Source of the DNA: Rhynchonema sp. JSB1_4
Lineage: Eukaryota; Nematoda; Chromadorea; Monhysterida; Xyalidae
Reading direction: 5' to 3'
Assembly: GCA_030248065.1 (NCBI GenBank)
Contig: JASAMV010004154.1
Span: forward strand, 62,001 to 126,000
Length of the DNA stretch: 64,000 nt
The position numbers and the translations under genes are program-made. Within the stretch, counting starts at the first letter, position 1, and each line of letters starts with the position of its first letter. Of the stretch, positions 48,510 through 60,597 are shown one piece after another. The notes under the pieces were generated by a model. That model was not told the origin of the DNA, did not search any database, and worked only from the letters and a program-made list of their open reading frames with translations.

Positions 48510-51500
48510 TCATGACTTTGCGTCAAATTTCCTCTGCACCCATTCACCGATTGCGTCAATCACGCTGTACACCAAGTGCACCAATGTGATCAAGCTGGCA
48601 CCGAGCCAGAATCCGAGTGAACCACCCACTTGCGACATCAGGTCGACCAACGTGTTGATTTTGTACTTTTCAATCACCTGGAATACAGCCAGATGGTGCA
48701 CCAGGTCCTCGTCAGGATTGGGAGCATAAAACCAGCTTTGGGAATGTAGTCGTCTGGTGCATTCACGCTGACGATCACATGATACCCCATATCATGTCCG
48801 TCCATGCCAACAGGTCGAAACGGGCAACCAAAACACAATTCACATTACATTATGGTGCACCAGGTCATCGTCAGTAGGGATACTAACTAATTTGTTCACT
48901 TTTAAAAAATACAAACTACGGCTTACCAATACAGACAATGTTCGGTAGTAGACATCAAGTTGGGCAAAGTTGTACGATGCAATATTCTCATCTTGGTCTT
49001 TCGGTACAGAATGGTTGTAGCGCTGCAGCGCAAGTGGCAAGGAGCTCACCTGATGTAAGGGGTGCTTTTCAGAATTATACGCTCCCTATGCAGTATACCC
49101 TCTTTTCAGCGACCGCTCTTATTAGTGAAACCGTCTGGTGATTAGTTTCGAACACTATTTGGCACTTATTGCCGTTCATTTCGGATGATCACTCCCGTTG
49201 TGAATGTTCGTGATGTGATCGAAGATGCAGCAAGATTCCCTATTGTGTCACATGTAAAGAGGGTGAAACTGTCTGTGATTAGTCGCCCTACCTGCGGCAA
49301 CGCAATAATGCGATTGTAGCTGACTGAAACATCAGCTTCATCATACACACACTGCGGCTCGCATTCAACGTTGCATCGACGCACGAATGCACGGTCACTG
49401 CAATTGGGGCCGGGTATGGAATGGTCGAAATATTGGTACCGTGCGTATAAAGGCTTTTAGACACACAGTTGCTCCCAAGTTCATGGTATCGCAGATATAC
49501 AATATGTCATAATAGTCTTTTTGTGACATAATGGCGACCGGCTAATTTCGGTCACCATATGCTCCATAAGGAGGTTCACTAAGAAGAGCGTACATCGGAG
49601 TTGTCACAAATTGACATCATTGCAAGAGCTAACGTCATAGTCATTTCCTTCTGCACACATGGATCGTCCTGAATTTCACATTGCCTGTATTTCACACTTG
49701 GTCGCACGGAGTCAGAGCAATTGCAACGTTGCGCGATCACGTAGAGATTACAGTCAGCCAGACACATGTCCACGCTGTAGTGGGAGTCTGGCAAAAAGTA
49801 AAGTGCTTAATTTACATGTAAGGTTTACCGTTTGGTTGCCCGTTTCGACATGTTTCATAGACGACCGGTGCGCCAGGTCGTCTTCAGTGTGAATGCACCA
49901 GATGACACCAAAAAAACCCTGGGCTATACCTTATGTATGTACATAGTTTCGTGCTGTCATAAAATATCAATGACTGCGCAAACGCTCCTGTTCTAAGTTT
50001 GTCAAATGACAGAAAACATTAAGCAAATGAAACATCACACACTCACCTTTCAGCACCCGAAGTTTGGGATCTTTAACGCAATTCGGTGGCTCATCATTAA
50101 CTGGCAGCAGGTCGGTTGATTTTTTATACGTCAAACGTCTTCGCTGGACACCAACCCAGCTGTGAAACATCAGATGGTTGGGTATGAGTTGGGATTTTAA
50201 AACTACAGTCTTCCCTTCTTCAGAGTGACATGATCGGCAGCCAGTCAGTCCGACGGGATCCCGATTCATTGGGTAAAAATTACAACATTGACTGTTTAGA
50301 TTGAGGACCAATGGTGGTCGTAAATATGCATGGCGGCCACTTGCACTATAAAGATAGGCAACACTGCAATATGAAGCATCAAATTCCACTGCATTGACGT
50401 GCTCCAAAACGAACGTGTGAAACCCGGGCGCAACGTTAAGCACATTTCCAACATTGCTGTTTGCGCCATAGCTCAGGCGAATCATGAACCCGAAGTCCAA
50501 GTAGTTATTCATTACTGTCGGTATGTACTCGTGACTAAGCGCGTCCAGAAGAATCGATATTCCACCGTAAGGACCTAAAATTTCGAAATTTTCTAAGTCA
50601 CGGTTAATTTTTTTAATTCCGCAACGCACCTGGTTCGGTCACATCCACTCTGTCACTAAATCGAATGTACATGCATTTGCCCGATCGTCGACCGTAATGG
50701 TACGACACGTCAACGTCGTCCCCATTCGCAAATCGAAGCGAACAGAAATTGTCGCCGTCACCTTAAAACGGAATGTGCTCTGTTGTTACGAGCTAGAGTA
50801 ACACCTTGAAGTAGGCTTTGCCACGGAACCCATGTCTTATGCCACCACAACTTGGTAACTTTATGTGAGAAAAATAAAATATCCGACCTTGAAAGTTGCT
50901 TTTTCCATTGAATCGCAGTTTCGTCTTCACGGTCACAATCATTTCTTCACACGTTGGTGCCAGTTCACGCAACAAGTCCGTTTCGGTCATGTTGTGGTTG
51001 AGGAGCCAGTGCTGGATGTCCAGGTCGACTGCGCTCTCTCGGTCTGCGAATGGAATGTACAATATTTTGATATAGCATGCAATTTATTTTAAATTAAAAA
51101 AGACCTTCAATGATGTAAGTGCCGCGCTGTGCCACCAACAACGAGTTGAGCAACGCAGGTGTGATCTGCAGCTCCACCAATTTGGATTTCTTGAACCGGT
51201 TGTAGTTGCAGATGTACATGTTGGGCAGCGGTAGACCGTCCTTGAAACGATATTCGAATGAAGTTGTGTTTCACTGCCTGCCAATGCAAACATTTTCGTG
51301 CTACCGTTTTTTGGGCCGTGCTGCCGTCTGGGTACATTTGCATAACCGATGACCTGGTGCACCGCCAGTCTGGGAAAACAAGTCGGAACGGGCAGCGAAA
51401 ACCGCGCTACAGTACCAGTGATCGTATCAGTTTTTTGAAGCTACACTAGTCCCTCAGGTGCCCCTGTCCCTCCTCAGTGTTTTACTCACCTGTGGGTCAT

Positions 51501-51879
51501 CATCTTCATACACATCAGTGCCCCAGTTCAGATCGGGGTCTGCGTACTCAACAAACACCACAACCAATTGTTGCATCAGTGACACAACACACACAACGTA
51601 CAGTACCAGCCAGAAGCAACGGGCAACTTTGGATTGCGAGGTTAGAATGTAAAGGGGACCGTGGAATGTGGTCGATTGGCAATAAGAACGGATGGGGGAA
51701 GGAGTTGGGAGTATTTGGGAGGTTTGGGGATGCTTCGGTTGGTCTATAATTTGCTCCAAATGAATTATTCTGTTCGTGAGATGCGAGGCGGATTGTAAAT
51801 GGAGTTTGTCTATAGCTTGCTCCAAATGAGCAATTTTGTCCGTCAGACGTTGTACCTCCTTGGCTACGGCGTCGGTCAT
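48510..51879 (-). CDS. DEG/ENaC (amiloride-sensitive) sodium channel subunit (10 exons)
   Basis: Exons: 51879-51490, 51240-51105, 51043-50888, 50761-50630, 50574-50415, 50159-50047, 49787-49634, 49397-49292, 49049-48927, 48677-48510; all phases agree and give 545 residues. The N-terminus has a coiled-coil-like heptad stretch (residues about 5-48), then SYCQSTTFHG (the family HG motif), TM1 (CFWLVLYVVCVVSLMQQLVV), LPNMYICNYNRF, a cysteine-rich extracellular domain (CLADCN, CNCSD, CNVECEPQC), and TM2 with the pore motif GFWLGASLITL (GxS selectivity filter). Such trimeric channels serve mechanosensation or ligand-gated sodium entry in invertebrates. The junctions after exons 5 and 7 use weak GTTCGT and GTTAGC donors and are less certain. 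Introns 1, 7 and 9 hold copies of the 80-90 bp repeat. Confidence 0.96.
48745..48880. repeat. 80-90 bp dispersed repeat, one full and one partial copy in DEG/ENaC intron 9
   Basis: The full copy reads tctggtgcattcacgctgac, then caggtcgaaacgggcaacca. A partial one (atggtgcaccaggtcatcgt) follows at 48853, and another partial (tggtgcaccaggtcctcgtc) precedes at 48694. Confidence 0.75.
49822..49912. repeat. 80-90 bp dispersed repeat, DEG/ENaC intron 7
   Basis: It reads ttggttgcccgtttcgac, then atgtttcatagacgaccggt, then gcgccaggtcgtcttcagtg. This copy itself contains ATGTTTCA. Confidence 0.85.
50028..50037 (-). promoter_or_regulatory. TGATGTTTCA just inside a splice donor
   Basis: On the minus strand the 10-mer begins about 10 nt into DEG/ENaC intron 6 (GTGAGTGTG then the motif). 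Intron 5 of the same gene has it just before the acceptor (50163-50172). Confidence 0.5.
51335..51412. repeat. 80-90 bp dispersed repeat, DEG/ENaC intron 1
   Basis: It reads cgatgacctggtgcaccgcc, then acaagtcggaacgggcagcg. Confidence 0.8.
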
Positions 51880-52915
51880 TTTTCATACGGACATGTTTCC
51901 GGTGTCACTGTTTTTGTTGCAGTTTAGATCGCTACTGTTAAGCGAGATTCGTAGTCGGGCTGGACCAAGTGCTGAAACAATTTTCGAACCTCAGCATGGG
52001 GATCGAATTGCAATAGGTACATTGCACGCCCCGTCGGCAAGCTCTTGTTTATCTATCAACGAGGTCAAAATAATTTGCGCAATGTGGTTGGCTGATTTAT
52101 CATGCCTTCGGCAATAATTGCAATTCTGATGTTTTTTATTGACCCGGTGTCGAATTACGACTTTCAAATTTTCAGAACTAACAACAGGCACTGCGAAGGA
52201 GTGGTCGGTAGGTATAGCTACAACACATACATAGCTGTCTGTATGTCGCGATCGACGGATAGAACCATCGTCGACTGATCCGGGGCTGTTCCCGTGCAAA
52301 GCTGTGAATTGGTGTTGTTTTGTGTTTGTGTTGCTGTGGGTGCCCACGCAGAGCGCGTTTGGTGAAGAACAATCGCCAAGCACAAAATTCGCGTTTACCA
52401 CAGAAGGCATACGGCATGCTGTTGCCTTCTTGGCTGATTCGGGACAGCGTGAGGGACAATATTATTACCTTTTTGATCTTTGTTGTCAGCTTCAGTTAAA
52501 ATGTCTATGTTTCGTAAAATTATTTGAACCTTATGCGATTTTGATATATAACTAGTGAGGTATGTACATACTACTTGTAATTAGTATGCTGTTGGTATGT
52601 AACATGACGGTCCCATAACTGATGTCAAGCCAAACCAGAACAGGAATGTTTATGAAAACGGGTTGTTCTCATTGCATGCATTTTCCCGGTCATGTTCAAA
52701 AAATGCATGACCGTCTTCAGAGCAGTTTGTTTTATTTGAGCGGGCTAAGGCTGGTTTGGTTTAGATTTTCAAAAAACTGACTGTCAAAGCAAACGTGTTT
52801 GTCATGTATTTTCCATATTTTTACGTTTGATGCATTACACACAGCAATGATGAAACAGTATTATGCTTGTGCACGAACGTGCAATTGTAAACACGTTCTA
52901 TTAAAGTCACACACA

Positions 52916-53657
52916 CTTTGTGCCAGGGTTGTTTCAAAAAAAAAGTGGTTAATTAAAAAATTTTTTTTTTAAAAAAAAAATTTTTTTTTTTGAAACTCAG
53001 ATTTTGCTTTTTTTTTTTAATAAAAAAAAGTTGCCCAAAATAGGCTGAAATGTCCAAAAATGGCCTTTTTCGAGGCAAAAAATTGGCACTTTTTTTCTGT
53101 GGACGGGACAATTTTTCCAAAATCGCGCCTGCGGCGCCCTGTATTGTCCCCAAATCCGTACAGGGATGCGCGGGGATGGTCTTTTATAGTGATGTGGCAC
53201 CGATAATGTACCACTGCATGCTACTACACATGTATATACATAGGTCTGGTGCAAAACCGGGCGCGCAAAGTCGATCTGACACGCAAGATTTGGGCTGTAA
53301 TCGATATTTTGATGGTCGTATATCAGATATACGGCATTAGATGCATTAAAATACGTTGTACGGCATGCTACAATACATTAGAGTAACATCGTTAGTCAAC
53401 ATCAACCTCAGACTGGTAGGATTCCATAGAATCTGCACAATGCTACCGGGTGTCACCACACAAGTTGGGTCTCAGGCGAAAATTTTTCAATTTTTGAAAA
53501 ATATGTTGCATCGATTTCATTTATCCTGAAACGTCGTTTGCACTACTTTTTCTAATAAAAAAAATTTTCGTCAAAAAAAAAATCAAAAAAAAAATTTTTT
53601 TTTTAAAAAAAAAAGCTCGTTAATAAAAAAATTTTTTTTTTCAACCCTGCTTTGTGC
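52916..53657. mobile_element. hAT-type MITE, family 3 (element 52924-53649)
   Basis: The 726-bp element starts CAGGGTTGTTTCAAAA and ends TTTTCAACCCTG, with a perfect 8-bp duplication ctttgtgc at both ends. The interior includes the GCGCCTGCGGCGCC palindrome and long A/T runs. It shares CAGGGTTG termini with family 2 but has a different interior. Confidence 0.93.
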
Positions 53658-53803
53658 GGGTACGATGCAAACTAAAAAAAAACACACCCAAAGCTTTGCA
53701 AAGTGCCTTTCAACAAATTTCGTACTTACTATCGTACCATAGGGAATAGTAAACGCACATCTAGTATTTTCAGGTAACAAGTATTGCCCAAGCTTCGGAA
53801 GAA

Positions 53804-54397
53804 ATGCCCCACGTGATTGTATCCGAGTGGACCGTCACGGAATGGGCCCAAGTTCGGTCCCTCGACCATCAAGTGTTTGACGTCTTGGACAAACTGCACA
53901 CACCATCGCCACCTGCAAAACACTCGGACAGCGGTTAGGTAGCCGATTGGTATTGGCACTGTCGGATTCGAGCTTGTATTTTTTAGTTGAGCAGTGTTTG
54001 ATCGTATCGTATTACGTGTGCGACGTATTTTTAGTTTCCCGTTTCGACCGTAAGACGGGCGGTGCGCCAGGTTATCGTCAGTGCGAATGTGCCAGGTCAT
54101 ATGAGCCAAGCACAGTACATTGTGGGGGAGACAAGCAGTTATCGGTGCTTAGGACCCTCAGGCACTGTGTATCCTTCACAGATTTGCTCAGCTTCATGCC
54201 CTATGTATTCAGGCCAGTGCTACGCCAAGGCCTACAAGGCTCTGCCCCTGGCTATCCTCGACTCGCTACAAGGAATGGGCTATCAAATTGTGAGCAGTTG
54301 TTGTCGACAAAACGACACCCTCACTTGGACATTGCAGAAAACACCGGTGTTGCAAGAGCAAGTCAGATTGAACAATAGATCGAGAGTCATGATCTGA
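53804..54397 (+). CDS. GCHFR: GTP cyclohydrolase I feedback regulatory protein (GFRP)-like, 2 exons
   Basis: Exons: 53804-53933 and 54213-54397; phase 1 at the junction rebuilds a glycine codon, giving 104 residues (vertebrate GFRP is 84). It starts MPHVIVSEWTV, in the position of the MPYLLIST start of GFRP. The C-terminal half (ALPLAILDSLQGMGYQIVS, then DTLTWTLQK) parallels the VLDKLERRGF...LVWCLHKE end of the family. GFRP couples GTP cyclohydrolase I to tetrahydrobiopterin and phenylalanine levels. The middle of the protein is divergent and about 15 extra residues follow the usual end. The intron is largely a copy of the 80-90 bp repeat. The gene converges on the minus-strand gene ending at 54588. 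Confidence 0.82.
54035..54105. repeat. 80-90 bp dispersed repeat, GFRP-like intron
   Basis: It reads tcccgtttcgaccgtaagac, then gggcggtgcgccaggttatc, then gtcagtgcgaat. Confidence 0.85.
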
Positions 54398-54587
54398 TTT
54401 TATGCACGCCTATTGTTGACTTTCTGTCCGAAATTTATATGCACTACAGATTTCTTCATGCGCGTTTGACAAAAACATGTGAATGACAATTGAAGGAGTA
54501 TCAGTTTTGTCATTTGCCATACTCCATTGATATAGATCACAAAATTTAATCTTGATCAACAATCAATATTAAACCAATGAATGATTA

Positions 54588-57500
54588 TTAAAATACGCCA
54601 ACTGTGCTGGCCTTTTCCTGGTCCGAATCCGGTAATTTATCTTTCAATTGTTTGCGTTTTCGCTGTTCCTCCTTCTCGCGCTTTCTCTTCTTCTTCTTAC
54701 GTCGTCGTTTCTTTCGGCCACAGAGCTTGTCGAGCTTTCGCTTAATCTTGTCGCGAACCTACGACACCGTTTTAATACAATATTCAAGTTTCTAGAAAAA
54801 TATTAATCTAATGAACATATAGCACTCATAAATTGACACGTTCGTCACCACAGGTTGCGATATCATGCCCAGGGTTGGATTAAAAAATTTTTTTATTATG
54901 GAACTTTTTTTTAAAAAAACTTTTTAAAATTTTTTTAAAAAAATCACTTTCTTTCATTCCGGACCTGCAAAAAATTGGTTTCTTGAAGAATGAAATTTCT
55001 GAAATCATGTTAGTAAGGTATGTATGTTTTGAGGGACACTAAAGAGAACTTTTCCACTGACTTGCATGTTTACGTAATCACCTGCGATCTAATCCCCTTG
55101 GTCATGACTTTGAGAAATTCGAAGGTAACTGTGGGTATACATACTGTATATGACAAAGGGAAGACCAACCTTCTGTTTGTGAATTTGGGGATAGATTTGA
55201 AGAGAGATAAAGACTCACTCTCACTTTCTGTCACAAAAGCAACAAATAGCTAATCCGCACAACTGCAAACAGGCGAGCAACGTGGAGTCTGTCGATAGCT
55301 TACGACACGTTCAATAACTATACAGTTGGGGTGTCCTATGTTATACATGCAGCTGTCGTTGGGATGTCTGTGAACTGTATGAGTCCATCATAACACTATT
55401 TCAAACTGAAATATAAGCGCCGCAGGCAATTTTTTGAGAATCATGGGCAATGGAACACATGAAAATATGCGTTTTTACCTTAAACAAGTCAGAAAATAAT
55501 GAAAAAAGTGAAAAAATAAAAAAGTGGACTTACTTTTTAAAATTTTAAAATAAAAAGAAGTGGCCAACTTTTTAAAAAAAATTTTTTTACAAAAATTTTT
55601 TTACTTTTTTTAGTCCAACCCTGATCATGCCCATCCGTAATAACACAGCCATCAACATCCCAAACATAACGAAACGCAATCCCAAAAATATATTTACGGC
55701 AGCATTTCCAAGCGAGTGAAAGAAGCCAACGCAACATCCCAGCGCGATACAACCACCGAGCGACACAGTGCTCCAAACAAACACCATCCCCCCGGTGGGG
55801 TACTCGACTTGGTGCAATTCGGCTTGCAATGTCGCCACCATTGATACCATGCCGATGAAGAGCTTTAGATACAGACCACTCCATGCTACCCTGTAATGGC
55901 GGGGGTGATGTTTCATGAACTGCATGTAGTCAGTGCATATGCAGTGGGGTCACGCAGTTGCGTGGCTTGACAGTTTGCAGCTCCTACCCAAGAATGGCAT
56001 CGATCCTGGTGAATGGGTCCGATTTGGTCATGTTACTTTTTGTATGAAAGATTTTTCGAGATTCACCAATGGCACTAACTTCAAAAACCGTAAAATTGTT
56101 TTTGAGATCAGTCAACAGCTACTTTTACGGTGGTCAAAATGCACACAGCATGTCAGCAGTACACTTCCATAATACACTCGTTGACGTCGGTACATGCGTA
56201 TGTAGGTATACAGAGACCGTACCGAACCAGATCGATCATCCAACATCATCCAAACTTTTGTAAAAAAAGGCCTGAGGCTCTCATATCGGATCGGAACCGA
56301 CTCACTTTGCGTCACTGTACTGCCTCCAATTAGTGCACGGCAACGCGTACGGGTAGTGACGACGTTGCACCATTCCGGACTCGGTGGCAACCAGCGTTAG
56401 GGCGATTAGGGCGGCGTGCACTACGAACCTGCAATTAATATATACTCTGACAACACTTTGTTGAGCGGCTGGCAGTCACGTGACCGCTGCAGCTAATGCA
56501 CGCATAATGAGCTTTACGGATCAGGCAACGCGTTTGAAAAGTTTCTCCCAAAGATATTGTCGGAGTATACATACATGTGGGTTGTACAATTGGAGCACAT
56601 CCTGATTCTAGGAAGACCATGGGTAGGATGACAACAAGGGACAGATGTGCGACAGCAATGAGGTTTGACAGTTTCGACTTGTTTTCATTTCGGGCGGTGC
56701 ACAATGAGATCGTATCGGTGTGTCATGTGACCCGAAAAGTGTATTGGTGGACCAGACAACAGATCTAATGATCTTATAAAACATCACTTGCATTTCAAAC
56801 TCACCAAACCCTGGGTGCAATCATTTCACCACAAGCATTATCCAAATGATCACGTGTCATATTGGCCACAGTTGCGTTCAGCACCTCGAATATTCGTTGT
56901 TGTTTCTCGATCTCGCGTTCGTCGTTTTCGTCTTCCTCCGCTTGTGCGTTTTCTGGCAAGCGCACGTGCCATGATCATTTTTAACCGAAATTTTTTCAGA
57001 AGTGGGAAAAAACTGGTTGTTGTTCGGCTGTTATTATGCCCATTAACGGCATCTTGTAGGAGGGACGGTGCAGAGAGAAACGCTTGGACCGGTGTGCACT
57101 TTGGTCGCAACCGGGGTACCTTTGGCCGCTGTTGCGTGTGATGTCATTGCCATTGCTGTCACAATGGGTTATGTGATGCTCTCTTGCAATTTCTGTGATA
57201 GGGTTCAGCTTAAATGTCGTTCCCGTGTGAACCTTCGGTCGAAATCGCGGAAACAACGAAATCGTCTGATATCATGACTAAGTATTATGGATGATTTTGC
57301 AGCCCAAACACGCCTCCGACCAAACCCGAACGGTTGCCAGCAAGGTGACCACTACTCACATTAACTAACCTTCACGATTATCCATGCTCTTATCGACCAT
57401 TTCACAGTGTCGCATCCAGCAACTGAAACATCAGGTCAGAAACAAACCGACACTATGTCTTGTTGCCCAAAACAGCCCGTTGGAAATGTGCCAAGAACTT

Positions 57501-60500
57501 TGAAAAATACACCAAAAATCAAACTGACAGTTTCCTTGTGAACACACTGTCGTCATCACTCCAGTCGACGTCGTAGACAATTGTGACCAGATCTCGCTTC
57601 AGGTACACCCAGTACAACGCGATCGTGCCTCCGACGAACACTTGAAAAGCAAGTACAGATTCTTTTGCAGTCTTGGTGGCCGACGGTGCAAGCATCAGAT
57701 CATCGATAGTACGATGTATGGGCCAACCAGATGACCCCCAGATCAATCACACACGCAAACGCAATAACCCTTGCGTCAGCCCCAAATGAGCATGATACCA
57801 TAACAAGGTACATATGCGCAACAGCCACAATTGAGTAAACAACCCGAACAGTAACTCACGGATGACCAAAAAGTACTGAAAGAATATTGGCATGATTCCA
57901 TTCTTTCGAACAACGTGCGATAGAAATGCCATGATGTGACAAGCCTCCAGGAACAGAAACGTGAAGTAGACAAGGAAGCAACCGTTCAGCAACATTGCGA
58001 TTATGTAGCAGTACAGCTGAAACAGAGGCGCATGAAACATTAGCCACTTGGAAAAGTGGCTGTTGTTTCACCAGATCTAGGTATGTTATATCAATACCTC
58101 ATCATCATGCACGATGTCCATAAAAATCAACACCACATGTGCGAAGAACAAGCTGAGCTCCTGCGGGATGTGGAAAGCGCGCTGCGTCGTGAAATTGCTG
58201 TGAACAATTCAGAAAAGAATTATTTCGTGATGTTGTTTCACAGAAAAATATTTCTCCATCAACTTGCCAATCCAATCCGAACATCACCAGCAGCGCAACG
58301 CACACACAACAAATGAAGATGTACCCGGCTCGTCCCACCACTGCTGTGACTGTGGCTGTCACCTGGGTTCGAGTGACGTCATCTGAAAAGAACAAAAATT
58401 CTATTTTCAACAATTTTTTAGAAAGTTTAGACGTATTGCGCGAGGGTAATACAAGTTATGTGGCCATCTGGTGCATCCGCACTGACGATGACCCGTTGCA
58501 CCACCCGGCTCCAAAAGCAGGACCAAGCGGACACGTGTTGATTTCGGGCGATCACAATCAAGCGGTTGATTTCACCGATCTTTATCACGAGATTGCTTGA
58601 GGTCACCCAAAACACCCACGAACCTCTCAAATTGCAAATATCCTTGAACACCTCAATGCCAGCCGAATTGTTGAACTGACAGGCTCGTGTGTGTTGGTCG
58701 CGTGCGCCGGTTTCAAAGTCGGGCTTGCATCTTGACTGATCATCAACGTCCGTGATGGGCATACATTGACGTTTACGGGACTCCTTGCCCGTGCCTGTGT
58801 ATGGAAGAATTATGCCTTTGATGCATAAAAATGCATGGAGCATTTGCGCTGGCTGGTCGACGATGTATAAGTAAATTTCGTTGTTATTAATTTTTATTCA
58901 TAAGAGGTCATATGACCGAGACAGAACAGATCTGGTACGATCCGATTACTAAGTTTGATATCGGCCAAGTGTGTACATACAGACAATTTGCAGACTCTCT
59001 TGTTATCATGCACATCAACAGCAGCTGTGCGATACAGGATCAAGGTATAACAGACCCAATGTTGCATTGCAGTCCGGCTGGCAGATACTCCAACTGCTCC
59101 ACTCTGACCAAGAGGGACACGCTTCGAGACTGCATAGTCGATGTTCGGTTTGCTGCAATTAATCGACATTGAGTTGGGAACTTTGCCTTTGTTAACTTTC
59201 CGCTTTACTGTGGTGACGTCAAATTTGGTGAGAGGCTAGGATCGGACGAGTTTTGGTCACTGATTTCTTTGAATACAGGATACAAGTCGACGTTGACACT
59301 AACTTGGACCATCGTGAAAGTGTTTCCGAGACAGCAGATAAAAACTAGAGCTTTTACTGGCATACAAGAACGCAAACCTATAAGAATCGTTGCATTAAAA
59401 AAGTCACGAGATCAAGGCGCAATCGGATCACTAAGTCTGATACCTGCCAATCTTCACAATTGAAATTCAACATTGAAATTCAACCACAATTGAAACATCA
59501 CCCACCCGTCCATAGCAGAACGCGGCGCCGACAATCTTCCTTGTGCGTCGATGCGTTGATGTTCCACACGTGGCTGTGCACTGGTTCCAATCAGACCAAG
59601 GCGTCCATTTGCACAGCGACGAGTCGCAGACACACACATGAAAATCGGATTCGAATAAATGTTTGAACATGGCCGTTCGGGCATTTGTCACGTAATCTCA
59701 ATGTATCAAGGTTGGCTGCGTTTTTTCAACAACTATGTTTCCTGTGTGGTTTCTTTTACTTTACTGTATACAGTGGCTGATAGTATATGTACATTTATTA
59801 GCCTACATACAGCTCGAGTCAAAGTTGCAGAACTCGTTAAAAGGTCACAAAAGCCGTGCACCAAACTTGATGATGGGATCGGCCTCAGAGGTGTCAATCA
59901 GGCCGAGGTTTTCCATGGTTGGGCCGGACCGGACTTCCCGGCGCGACATTGCTCAAAATTAATAAAATAAAACCGCGGTTTTTTGTAAGGACTTGGATCC
60001 TTTCGCCAGGGTAAAAATTGTCTATTGGATACCTAGATGCAGCTATCATAGGGAACAGCTTTTGAACTGGTGGAAGTGATTGGTCTCCGTAAATCTTGAC
60101 ACTTGATCAAAAAAACAAGACCAGACGCAGCACCGATCATGGAGTTTCTGTATCAAAAACAAAAACTGAATAAATATCGATTTCACTCAAATGCGAGGTG
60201 ATTACTGACCGGACAGGGGTCGGGCGTGGTCGTCGGCAGACAATCGGTCAAACCAGGACAGTCTCGGAACTCAACGTCGTACTTTTTCAAGTTGCACAAG
60301 ATCAACGGACCCTGGAAAATCAGTGTAGTGCTCCAAAATTATGTTATACGTGCATGACACGTCAAGTCAACATTATCATTCCACCTCGCAATATCTGATG
60401 TACCGCTGTTGGCCTGTGCCACAAGACACTGAACAAGGGCCCCAGATTTGCCATTCGGCCCAAGTCGATTCTGAAAAATGCGTGGATTCTTATTTAAAAA

Positions 60501-60597
60501 GGACTTTTTTGAATATTTTTACCTGATCACCTGTTATTCGCAAGTGACAGAAGACGGTCGCAGCAATCAAAGCCGTAAATGAACCAAACGATGTCAT
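54588..60597 (-). CDS. signal peptide + three thrombospondin type-1 repeats + multipass receptor-like membrane protein (about 16 exons)
   Basis: Exons: 60597-60531, 60470-60385, 60311-60210, 59696-59506, 59152-59056, 58794-58624, 58382 to about 58327 or 58242, 58197-58098, 58016-57860, 57661-57529, 57422-57370, 56952 to about 56805, 56677 to about 56571, 56428-56306, 55890-55698, 54758-54588. Most junctions agree in phase; those after exons 3, 7 and 12 are unresolved. After a signal peptide (MTSFGSFTALIAATVFC) come TSP1 repeats WAEWQIWGPCSVSCGTG, WTPWSDWNQCTATCG and WSEWSSWSICQPDC. About eight hydrophobic segments follow; two (RAFHIPQELSLFFAHVVL and NGCFLVYFTFLFLEACHI) resemble TM2 and TM3 of adhesion/secretin-type GPCRs. 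The tail is very basic (KIKRKLDKLCGRKKRRRKKK). GPCR assignment is tentative; the TSP1 repeats are clear. The last intron holds hAT MITE copy C. Confidence 0.87.
54862..55631. mobile_element. hAT-type MITE, family 2, copy C (element 54870-55623)
   Basis: The 754-bp element has CAGGGTTGGATT at the left and GTCCAACCCTG at the right, with a perfect 8-bp duplication atcatgcc at both ends. It sits in the last intron of the TSP1 receptor-like gene. Confidence 0.95.
58462..58535. repeat. 80-90 bp dispersed repeat, TSP1-gene intron
   Basis: It reads catctggtgcatccgcactg, then acgatgacccgttgcaccac. Confidence 0.75.
59491..59500 (-). promoter_or_regulatory. TGATGTTTCA 6 nt after a splice donor
   Basis: On the minus strand the donor GTGGG of the exon 59696-59506 runs straight into TGATGTTTCA. 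Confidence 0.5.

Noticed and set aside
49325..49334. TGATGTTTCAG as an intron end in the DEG/ENaC gene
   Set aside because: The surrounding frame is continuous and reads as the conserved cysteine-rich/pre-TM2 region, so this copy is exonic.
57068..57277. Hydrophobic plus-strand frame (VCTLVATGVPLAAVACDVIAIAVT)
   Set aside because: It lies in an intron between phase-consistent minus-strand exons of the TSP1 receptor-like gene and has no splice partners on the plus strand.
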